The position numbers were made by a program, and so were the translations under genes. Below are positions 1-6,017 of a stretch of 10,788 nt of DNA, piece by piece (positions within the stretch are counted from its first letter, which is position 1; every line of letters begins with the position of its first letter). The stretch is from Bacillota bacterium (GTDB lineage: Bacteria > Bacillota > Clostridia > Christensenellales > Aristaeellaceae): assembly GCA_023404715.1 (NCBI GenBank), contig JAEYAR010000212.1, positions 1 through 10,788 on the forward strand, written 5' to 3'. The notes beneath the pieces are model-generated. The model did not search any database. It was not told the DNA's origin and saw only the letters and a list, made by a program, of their open reading frames with translations.

Positions 1-2289
1 CAGCAGGGGGCGGGGCAACCCCGTCCGCAGCAACGCCCGTACGGCCAATCGCCGCAGGGCGGGCCCGCGCGTCCGTTCGGTCAATCGCCGCAAGGCGGGC
101 CCGCGCGCCCATATGGCCAATCACCGCAGGGCGGGCCCGCGCGTCCGTTTGGCGGTCAGGGGCCGCGGCCGCAGGGGGCGGGGCAGCCCCGACCGTTTGG
201 CGGTCAAGGCCCTCGCCCTTACGGTCAAAGCGCTCAGGGGGGCGGCGCGCGCCCGATGGGCGCCGGCGCCGCCGGAGGCCGTCCGATGGGCCCGCGGCCG
301 GGCATGGGCCGCAGCAAAGGGCCGGAGCTGGCCCCGACGGTCGAAAAGGAGCGCGTATCCAACTACGACCCGAACAAAAAGCTTTATCAGCGCCAGCATG
401 ATCCGGAGCGCGTCGCGCGCAACCGCAAGCAGCTCGTGCGCGAAAACGGTGTCGGGTATGACGACGACTTTGTGCGCGGCCGCAAGAAGCGCAGGGCGCA
501 GCCTTCCGCGCAGCAGATGATGGCGCCTATCCGGATTGAAAAGGCATATATGACCGCCGAGACGATCACCGTCAAGGATTTGACGGAACGCATCGGCAAG
601 CCCGCCGGAGATATCATCAAGAAGCTCTTGCTGCTGGGCATCATGGCGACGATCAATCAGGAGCTCGATTACGATACGGCGCAGCTCGTCTGCTCTGAAT
701 TCGGCATTGAGCTGGAAAAGAAAATCGAAAAGACCGCCGAAGATGTGCTGACCGAGTCGGCGGAGGTCGAAGACGACGAGAAGGATCTCGTCACGCGTCC
801 TCCGGTCGTTACCATCATGGGCCATGTCGATCACGGCAAGACGTCGTTGCTCGACTATATCCGTAAATCCCACGTGACGGCGGGCGAGGCAGGCGGCATT
901 ACGCAGCATATCGGCGCGTATACCGCGCAGTGCAAGGGCCGCACGATAACCTTCTTGGACACCCCCGGACACGAGGCGTTCACATCCATGCGCGCCCGCG
1001 GCACGCAAGCTACCGACATCGCTGTGCTGGTCGTCGCGGCGGACGACGGCGTCATGCCGCAGACGATCGAGTCGATCAACCACGCAAAGGCGGCCGACGT
1101 ACCGCTGATCGTCGCGATCAACAAGATCGATAAGCCGGGCGCGAACATCGAAAAGGTCAAGGAAGACCTGACGCGCTATGAGATCGTCTCTGAGGAATGG
1201 GGCGGCGATACGATCATGGTGCCCGTCTCCGCGCATACGGGCGAGGGCATCGAGGATTTGCTGGAAAACATCCTGCTGCTGGCCGACGTGCAAGAGCTGC
1301 GCGCCAATCCGGACCGCATGGCGCGGGGCGTCATCATCGAAGCGCGCTTGGACAAGGCGCGCGGGCCGGTCGCGACGGTGCTGGTGCAAAACGGCACGTT
1401 GAACACGGGCGATACGGTCGTCGCCGGCATGGCCTTTGGCCGCATCCGCGCGATGATCAATTCGCGCGGCGAGCGCGTGAAGAGCGCGGGGCCGTCCATG
1501 CCGGTTGAGGTCACGGGCTTCGGCGAGGTGCCGGAGGCCGGCGACGAGATCAGCGCGGTCGACGAGCGCCTCTCCCGTCAGGTCGTAGAGGAGCGCCGCG
1601 CCAAGCAGAAGGCCGAGATGGTCAAGAAATCCGCACGCGTCACGCTCGACGAGCTGTACTCACAGATCGCCGCCGGCAGCGTGAAGGATCTCAATATCAT
1701 CATCAAAGCCGACGTGCAGGGCTCGGTCGAGGCGGTGAAGCAGTCGCTCGAGAAGCTGTCCAATGCCGAGGTGCGCGTACGCACGATCCATAGCGGCGTG
1801 GGCGCGATCACCGAGAACGACGTCATGCTCGCCAACATCGACAATGCGATCATCATTGGCTTCAACGTCAGGGCCGACGCCAAGGCGACGGCCGCCGCTG
1901 CGCGCGATAACATCGACATCCGCTTCTATCGCATTATTTACCAGGCGATTGAGGACGTCGAAAAGGCCATGAAGGGTATGCTCGCGCCTGAATTCAAAGA
2001 AAATATTTTGGGCCATGCGGAAGTACGCACCGTGTTCAAGGTCACGGGCGTGGGCACCGTCGCGGGCAGCTACATCACCGACGGCAAGGTGCAGCGCAAC
2101 GCATCCGTCCGCCTGCTGCGCGACAACGTCGTCATCTTCGAAGGCAAGCTTGATTCACTCAAGCGCTTTAAGGATGACGCCAAGGAAGTGGCCTCGGGCT
2201 ACGAGTGCGGCATCGGCCTGGAAAAGTACAACGACATCAAGGAAGGCGACATCATCGAGTGCTTCGTCATGGAGGAAGTCGCCCGCTAA
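1..2289 (+). CDS. infB: Translation initiation factor IF-2 (5' end cut by window edge)
   Basis: IF-2 is the GTPase that places initiator fMet-tRNA on the 30S subunit and promotes 50S joining. The reading frame is open from base 1, so the visible 762 residues lack the true N-terminus; the ATG at 256 is internal to the gene. In order there is a Gly/Gln/Pro/Arg-rich repeat tract (residues 1 to about 105), a basic linker with RGRKKRR, an IF2_N-type helical domain (about 185-235), then the G domain. G-domain motifs are GHVDHGKT (274-281), GGITQHIG, DTPGHEAF, NKID and SAHTGEG. The beta-barrel and C-terminal domains follow and appear complete, ending at TAA 2287-2289. rbfA starts 39 nt downstream, the usual order. 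Upstream partners such as nusA would lie outside the window. Identification is secure; only the start is unknown. Confidence 0.98.
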   Translation, partial: QQGAGQPRPQQRPYGQSPQGGPARPFGQSPQGGPARPYGQSPQGGPARPFGGQGPRPQGAGQPRPFGGQGPRPYGQSAQGGGARPMGAGAAGGRPMGPRPGMGRSKGPELAPTVEKERVSNYDPNKKLYQRQHDPERVARNRKQLVRENGVGYDDDFVRGRKKRRAQPSAQQMMAPIRIEKAYMTAETITVKDLTERIGKPAGDIIKKLLLLGIMATINQELDYDTAQLVCSEFGIELEKKIEKTAEDVLTESAEVEDDEKDLVTRPPVVTIMGHVDHGKTSLLDYIRKSHVTAGEAGGITQHIGAYTAQCKGRTITFLDTPGHEAFTSMRARGTQATDIAVLVVAADDGVMPQTIESINHAKAADVPLIVAINKIDKPGANIEKVKEDLTRYEIVSEEWGGDTIMVPVSAHTGEGIEDLLENILLLADVQELRANPDRMARGVIIEARLDKARGPVATVLVQNGTLNTGDTVVAGMAFGRIRAMINSRGERVKSAGPSMPVEVTGFGEVPEAGDEISAVDERLSRQVVEERRAKQKAEMVKKSARVTLDELYSQIAAGSVKDLNIIIKADVQGSVEAVKQSLEKLSNAEVRVRTIHSGVGAITENDVMLANIDNAIIIGFNVRADAKATAAAARDNIDIRFYRIIYQAIEDVEKAMKGMLAPEFKENILGHAEVRTVFKVTGVGTVAGSYITDGKVQRNASVRLLRDNVVIFEGKLDSLKRFKDDAKEVASGYECGIGLEKYNDIKEGDIIECFVMEEVAR
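37..252 (+). repeat. In-frame tandem 36-bp repeats in the IF-2 N-terminal region
   Basis: Three adjacent 36-bp units at 37-72, 73-108 and 109-144 encode the 12-residue unit P-[Y/F]-G-Q-S-P-Q-G-G-P-A-R. A diverged copy with the same register is at 217-252 (PYGQSAQGGGAR). The stretch between them holds shorter related pieces (PFGGQGPRP twice). A second motif, QGAGQPRP, occurs at 4-27 and again at 172-195. By eye, most base differences between units are synonymous third-position changes, apart from the Tyr/Phe swap. The tract is part of the infB coding sequence and is predicted to be disordered and positively charged. Confidence 0.9.
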
Positions 2290-2328
2290 AGCGCCATGCT
2301 TTAAGCCTTGTGTCTGAGGGGAGAAACC

Positions 2329-2706
2329 ATGCCATTTCAGTTTGAACGCACGGACCGCATCGCAGAAGAGATGCGCCGTGAGATCGACCACATCATCCGT
2401 GAGGATCTGAACGATCCCCGCATTGCGGGGACGTTCAGCATCACGCACGTCGATGTGACGCGCGATTTGCGCTACGCAAAGGTCTTCGTAAGCATCATGG
2501 AACCGGAGAACCGCGCGCCTATGATGGCGGCGCTCAAAAAGGCTGCGGGCTATGTACGCCGTAGCATCGCCAAGCGCGTGCAGATCCGGTATACGCCCGA
2601 GCTCCTCTTTGAGTTGGATACGAACATCGAATACGGCGTGCACATCGCAAGTTTGATCGATCATGTAATTGCGGAAGAAAAGGGGACGGAAGATGCCGAT
2701 TCCTGA
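2329..2706 (+). CDS. rbfA: Ribosome-binding factor A
   Basis: RbfA is a small KH-like protein that binds the 30S subunit and helps 16S rRNA 5'-end maturation and late assembly. The chosen ATG gives 125 residues, normal for the family. It is preceded by GAGGGGAG (2316-2323) at a 5-nt spacing. A TTG at 2308 in the same frame has no such site and would add seven unrelated residues. Family features are the N-terminal RTDRIAEEMRREI helix, the NDPRI segment, and the V-D-V-T-R-D-L-R-Y-A-K-V-F-V-S strand region. The gene lies 39 nt after infB, and its last 14 nt overlap the start of nrnA, so translation of the two is probably coupled. Confidence 0.96.
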   Translation: MPFQFERTDRIAEEMRREIDHIIREDLNDPRIAGTFSITHVDVTRDLRYAKVFVSIMEPENRAPMMAALKKAAGYVRRSIAKRVQIRYTPELLFELDTNIEYGVHIASLIDHVIAEEKGTEDADS

Positions 2707-3661
2707 CAACATGTTAACCATGCTGAGGCAGGCTCAGCGCATCCTGCTCATCGCTCACGTATCGCCTGACGGCGATACGTTGGGCTCTGCGTTTGCGCTG
2801 CGTCTGGCTTTTTTATCGTTGGGGAAGGCAGCGGACGTCGTGTGTCAGGATCCGCTGCCCGGGCTTTATAGGCGCCTAACAGGCGCTCAAGCGCTGCGCT
2901 TGCCGGATCAATCTGCGGATGCATACGACCTGGCGTTGGCCGTAGACGTATCGGACGCGGCGCGGATGGGCGCGTGCGCGCCGCTCTTCGAGGGCGCGCG
3001 CCAGAGGATGGTCGTGGATCATCACGGCACAAACACGCGTTTTGGCCAGGAAAATTGGGTCGAACCGGACGCGGCGGCGACAGGGGTGCTCGCCCTTGGG
3101 CTAATCCATGCGCTTGGCGTTCCACTCACGCGGGAGATGGCGCATTGCCTTTACGTAGCGCTTTCGACCGATACGGGGCATTTTCAGTATGCGAGCACGA
3201 ACGCGCAGGCGATGCGCGCGGCGGCCGAATGCGTAGAGACGGGCATCGATGTGGCCGGCATCACGGAGCGGCTGTATCGCGAGAGGCCGCGCGCGAAGAC
3301 AGAGCTGATCGCCCGCGCGCTCAGCACGCTGACCTTCTTGAAAGGTGGCGCGCTCGCTTATATGACATTGTACGGCGCAGATTTCGAGCGGTGCGGCGCG
3401 AGCGACGATATGAGCGAGGGAATCATCAGCTACGCGATCGAGACGCAGGGCGTGCAGATTGCTTTTTTAGCGCGGGAAAAAGAAGACGGCATTAAATTTT
3501 CCCTTCGCGGGAAGCCTTCTTACGACGTGGCGCAAATTTGCACGCGCTTTGGCGGCGGCGGGCACGTGTCGGCGGCAGGCTGCACGATCAATGGACCGAT
3601 GCAAGAGGCGGTGCAGGCGATGCTTGATGCCATCGACGGCGTTTGGATCGCCCGGCCGTGA
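2693..3661 (+). CDS. nrnA: DHH-DHHA1 phosphoesterase, NrnA-type oligoribonuclease / pAp phosphatase
   Basis: NrnA-family enzymes degrade 2-5-nt RNAs and dephosphorylate 3'-phosphoadenosine 5'-phosphate, using two metal ions. The 322-residue product shows the ordered DHH motifs: AHVSPDGDTLGS (H22, D26, D28), DVSD (D85), VVDHHGTN (D109-H110-H111) and STDTG (D160). The C-terminal DHHA1 domain has the glycine-rich GGGGHVSAAG at about 287-296, which binds the RNA end in this family. The start at ATG 2693 follows AGGGGA (2681-2686) and overlaps rbfA by 14 nt. A TTG at 2669 and an ATG at 2711 are less well placed. The stop overlaps the truB start (GTGA). Location between rbfA and truB is common in Clostridia. 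Family assignment is firm; the exact substrate (nanoRNA, pAp or a cyclic-dinucleotide product such as pApA) is inferred. Confidence 0.92.
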   Translation: MPIPDNMLTMLRQAQRILLIAHVSPDGDTLGSAFALRLAFLSLGKAADVVCQDPLPGLYRRLTGAQALRLPDQSADAYDLALAVDVSDAARMGACAPLFEGARQRMVVDHHGTNTRFGQENWVEPDAAATGVLALGLIHALGVPLTREMAHCLYVALSTDTGHFQYASTNAQAMRAAAECVETGIDVAGITERLYRERPRAKTELIARALSTLTFLKGGALAYMTLYGADFERCGASDDMSEGIISYAIETQGVQIAFLAREKEDGIKFSLRGKPSYDVAQICTRFGGGGHVSAAGCTINGPMQEAVQAMLDAIDGVWIARP

Positions 3662-4539
3662 ACGGTTTTCTTTGTATCCTCAAGCCGCCGGGCATGACGT
3701 CCAGCGATGCGGTCGTCCTCGTGCGCAAGCGCCTGCCGCGCGGCGCGAAGGTCGGCCATGCGGGTACGCTGGATCCGGAGGCCTGCGGCGTCCTGCCGGT
3801 CATGGTCGGCAAAGCGACGCGCCTCTTCGATTACCTAGTCGAGAAGGAAAAGGTCTACATCGCGCAGTTTAAGCCGGGGATCCGAACCGACACGCAGGAT
3901 GCGTATGGAGAGGTGCTGACGCGGCAACCCGCCGATATTTCCCGGGCGCAGCTTACGGCTGTGTTCCCGGGCTTTTTAGGCACTGTGCTGCAAAGGCCGC
4001 CCATGTTTTCCGCGCTCAAGGTAGGCGGACAGAAGCTGTGTGATCTGGCGCGCGCCGGCCAGCGCGTCGAGGTCGCGCCAAGACCTACGGACATTCACGC
4101 CATCGATGTGATAGAAAAATTGGAGGACGGATCATTCCTCCTGCGCATTCGTTGCGGCCGGGGTACATATATCCGCACCTTGTGCGCTGACATCGGCGAT
4201 GCGCTCGGCTGCGGGGCGCATATGGGGTATCTCCTGCGCGAACGGACGGGCCTGTTCGATATCGAGCAGGCTCATACCGTCGAGGAGATCGCGCGGACAG
4301 ATGCGTTACAGCCGCTTCTTTTGCCCATCGACGCGCCGCTATCGTATCTCCCTTACGTCCGGATTGTGCGCGAAGCGGAGCGTTTTTGTCGGTGCGGCAA
4401 TGCGCTCAGGTCGCATCAGTTGCAGGGAGAAATCCCTACCGGCGTGCCGTTACGCGCATACCTCGGGGAGGATTTTGCCGGAATAGGCCGCTATGACGGC
4501 CGGGAATTCAAGTTTGACGCAATGTTACTGGAGAGATAA
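3658..4539 (+). CDS. truB: tRNA pseudouridine(55) synthase
   Basis: TruB isomerises U55 in the T-psi-C loop of tRNAs. The 293-residue product carries the TruB signature GHAGTLDPEACGVLP with the catalytic aspartate at D39. It also has PMFSALKVGG and the GRGTYIRTL segment of the active site, and a short C-terminal extension. I chose GTG 3658 because it gives the usual family N-terminus (MNGFLCILKPPGMTSSD) and overlaps the nrnA stop as GTGA. An in-frame TTG at 3643 would add five residues. Neither start has a clear Shine-Dalgarno sequence, so initiation probably depends on coupling to nrnA translation. ribF follows after one base. Identification is secure; the start is the only doubt. Confidence 0.95.
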   Translation: MNGFLCILKPPGMTSSDAVVLVRKRLPRGAKVGHAGTLDPEACGVLPVMVGKATRLFDYLVEKEKVYIAQFKPGIRTDTQDAYGEVLTRQPADISRAQLTAVFPGFLGTVLQRPPMFSALKVGGQKLCDLARAGQRVEVAPRPTDIHAIDVIEKLEDGSFLLRIRCGRGTYIRTLCADIGDALGCGAHMGYLLRERTGLFDIEQAHTVEEIARTDALQPLLLPIDAPLSYLPYVRIVREAERFCRCGNALRSHQLQGEIPTGVPLRAYLGEDFAGIGRYDGREFKFDAMLLER

Positions 4540-4540
4540 G

Positions 4541-5488
4541 ATGAAGCTTTTAACGCACGAGGCGCAGTGGCAGGGGTCTCAGACGGTTGTTGCGCTGGGC
4601 ATGTTCGACGGCGTGCATATCGGTCACGCGCAGCTCATCCGCGTGGCGAACCACCTGGCGGCGCTGCACGATCTAAAGAGCGTCGTCGAAACGTTTTCAA
4701 ACCATCCGCTTGCGGTGATCGCGCCCGAGCGCGTGCCGCCGATGCTAACCACGCGCTCGGAGAAGATCGCGACGATCGGCGGTTATAGGCCGGATGCGCT
4801 CGTCATCCGCCCCTTCGACGTGGCCTTTGCGGCCCTGTCCCCAGAAGCGTTCGTCGATTCGCTCGTCAATACGCTTCGCCCGCTTCATATCGTCGTCGGC
4901 TTCAACTACACGTTTGGAAAGCTGGGGGCCGGCACGCCGCAGATGCTGGGGGATCTGGGCAAGCGATTCGGCTTTGAAACGCATGTCGTAGGCGCGGTAT
5001 CGCAAGGCGGGGAGACGGTGTCCTCTACGCGCGTGCGCGCCATGCTGCAGGCGGGCCGCATGGAGGAGGTCACCCGCATGCTCGGCCGCCCATACGCCTT
5101 GAGCGGCGAGGTCGTTCGCGGGAAGCAGCTTGGCCGGCGTTTGGGTTTTCCGACGGCGAATCTGTGTTGGCCGAAGGATAAGGCGATACCGCCTAAAGGC
5201 GTGTATTTCGCGCGCGTATGGATGGAGGGGGCCCCATATGTGGCGGTGCTCAACATCGGTACGCATCCGACGGCCCCGGAGGGCGCGCCCAGCATCGAGG
5301 CGCATTTGATCGACTTTGCGGGGGATCTCTACGGCAAGCATCTGCGGGCGGAGCTGTGGCATCATAAACGGACAGAGCGGCGCTTTGATTCGCTGGAAGC
5401 GCTCAAGGCGCAAGTGGCCGAGGATCGGGATGCGACCGTGCGCTTCTTTGAATCGCGCGCAAGGACTGGAAAAGCCGGAAATAAATAA
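4541..5488 (+). CDS. ribF: Bifunctional riboflavin kinase / FMN adenylyltransferase
   Basis: RibF phosphorylates riboflavin to FMN and then adenylates FMN to FAD. The 315-residue length is normal for the bifunctional enzyme. The N-terminal FAD synthetase domain has the nucleotidyltransferase motif GMFDGVHIGH (20-29) and the SSTRVR motif at its end. The C-terminal flavokinase domain has GKQLGRRLGFPTANL, KGVYFARV, NIGTHPT and EAHLIDF plus DLYGKHL. The start ATG 4541 follows TGGAGAG (4529-4535) at a 5-nt spacing and lies one base after the truB stop. An in-frame upstream ATG at 4493 lies inside truB and adds non-conserved residues. This is the last gene before a new promoter. I saw no FMN riboswitch in the short upstream space. 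Confidence 0.96.
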   Translation: MKLLTHEAQWQGSQTVVALGMFDGVHIGHAQLIRVANHLAALHDLKSVVETFSNHPLAVIAPERVPPMLTTRSEKIATIGGYRPDALVIRPFDVAFAALSPEAFVDSLVNTLRPLHIVVGFNYTFGKLGAGTPQMLGDLGKRFGFETHVVGAVSQGGETVSSTRVRAMLQAGRMEEVTRMLGRPYALSGEVVRGKQLGRRLGFPTANLCWPKDKAIPPKGVYFARVWMEGAPYVAVLNIGTHPTAPEGAPSIEAHLIDFAGDLYGKHLRAELWHHKRTERRFDSLEALKAQVAEDRDATVRFFESRARTGKAGNK

Positions 5489-5498
5489 AATTGGTATA

Positions 5499-5527
5499 TT
5501 TACAAAAGCGTGCGGGCATGGTACAAT
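5499..5527 (+). promoter_or_regulatory. Candidate sigma-A promoter for rpsO-pnp
   Basis: A -35-like TTTACA (5499-5504) and a -10 TACAAT (5522-5527) are separated by exactly 17 nt. TG at 5519-5520, one base before the -10, makes an extended -10 element. Transcription would start near 5532-5534, giving a leader of about 90 nt before rpsO. The site begins 10 nt after the ribF stop, in an AT-rich stretch that stands out from the GC-rich surroundings. Operon read-through from ribF is also possible, since no terminator separates them. Confidence 0.75.
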
Positions 5528-5532
5528 AAATA

Positions 5533-5624
5533 GCGGGTCTTTTGAACCGTTTGCGCGGTTGGTCGATTCTCCGACGTCCTACCATGCTTATGGCGATGCC
5601 CGAACATAAATGGAGGTGCTTCAA
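5533..5624 (+). promoter_or_regulatory. Structured 5' leader of rpsO (candidate S15-responsive RNA)
   Basis: The leader can fold into three short consecutive hairpins. They are AACCG (5545-5549) with CGGTT (5556-5560), GTCG (5562-5565) with CGAC (5572-5575), and CCAT (5582-5585) with ATGG (5590-5593). All three can be enclosed by CGGG (5534-5537) pairing with CCCG (5599-5602). This multibranched form ends about ten bases before the Shine-Dalgarno GGAGGTG (5612-5618). In several bacterial groups S15 represses its own synthesis by binding such leaders. The fold here was drawn by eye and the stems are only 4-5 bp, so the role is an inference. Confidence 0.4.
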
Positions 5625-5888
5625 ATGGACAAGGAACGCAAGGATCAAATCATCAAAGAGTATGCCCGTCATGAGGGGGATACCGGTTCTCCTGAGGTTC
5701 AGGTCGCGCTGCTGACAGAGCGCATCAATCACCTGAACGAGCATTTGACGGATCATAAAAAGGATCATCACTCTCGCCGCGGCCTGCTGCTCATGGTTGG
5801 CCAGCGCCGTGGTTTGCTGGCGTATCTGAAGCAGACCGATATCGAGCGCTATCGTACGCTCATCGCGCGTCTGAACCTGCGCAAGTAA
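5625..5888 (+). CDS. rpsO: 30S ribosomal protein S15
   Basis: S15 is a primary 16S rRNA-binding protein of the 30S platform and also contributes to a bridge to 50S. The 87-residue product matches the family length within a residue or two. It has the typical N-terminal KERKDQIIKEYARHEGDTGS, then PEVQVALLTERINHLNEHL, the DHHSRRGLL turn that contacts 16S rRNA, and the C-terminal RRGLLAYL helix. The start ATG 5625 follows GGAGGTG (5612-5618) at a 6-nt spacing. The in-frame ATG at 5610 lies before that ribosome binding site and is not the start. It has its own promoter and is followed by pnp 129 nt later, the classic rpsO-pnp pair. Confidence 0.98.
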   Translation: MDKERKDQIIKEYARHEGDTGSPEVQVALLTERINHLNEHLTDHKKDHHSRRGLLLMVGQRRGLLAYLKQTDIERYRTLIARLNLRK

Positions 5889-5971
5889 ATCTGTGGGGCG
5901 AAAGGCTCGCCAAAGCCCCAGATGAAGAGCCGTTCGTTTGGGGGGATATCCCCTCCAGGCGGCGGCTCTTT
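5889..5971 (+). promoter_or_regulatory. Two structured RNA elements between rpsO and pnp
   Basis: Directly after the rpsO stop, ATCT (5889-5892) and GGGGC (5895-5899) can pair with GCCCC (5915-5919) and AGAT (5920-5923), with a 2-nt bulge. A competing inner hairpin is GGCGA (5897-5901) with TCGCC (5907-5911). Next, AAGAGCCG (5925-5932) pairs perfectly with CGGCTCTT (5963-5970), enclosing a second hairpin GGGG (5942-5945) / CCCC (5950-5953). Neither hairpin is followed by a proper T-run, so they do not look like full terminators and pnp can be read through. In Escherichia coli the rpsO-pnp spacer forms an RNase III-cleaved hairpin used in PNPase autoregulation. A similar processing role here is inferred. 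Confidence 0.5.
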
Positions 5972-6017
5972 CAGCATGTATTATGGATTGAGATGGAACC
6001 GGAAAGGAGACCCCTAC

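Noticed and set aside
37..144. Regular 36-bp direct repeats resembling a CRISPR array
   Set aside because: The units are directly adjacent with no spacers, are in frame within infB and differ mostly at third codon positions.
121..1389. Long open frame of 422 codons on the minus strand
   Set aside because: It lies wholly opposite infB, matches no family, and is a by-product of GC-rich codon bias.
5979..5984. TATTAT as a -10 of a separate pnp promoter
   Set aside because: No -35-like hexamer lies 16-18 nt upstream; the sequence there is GC-rich, so support is too weak.
5922..6017. In-frame upstream ATG that would lengthen PNPase by 32 residues
   Set aside because: The extension is low-complexity, translates the leader hairpins, and the strong ribosome binding site sits before ATG 6018, which gives the standard N-terminus.
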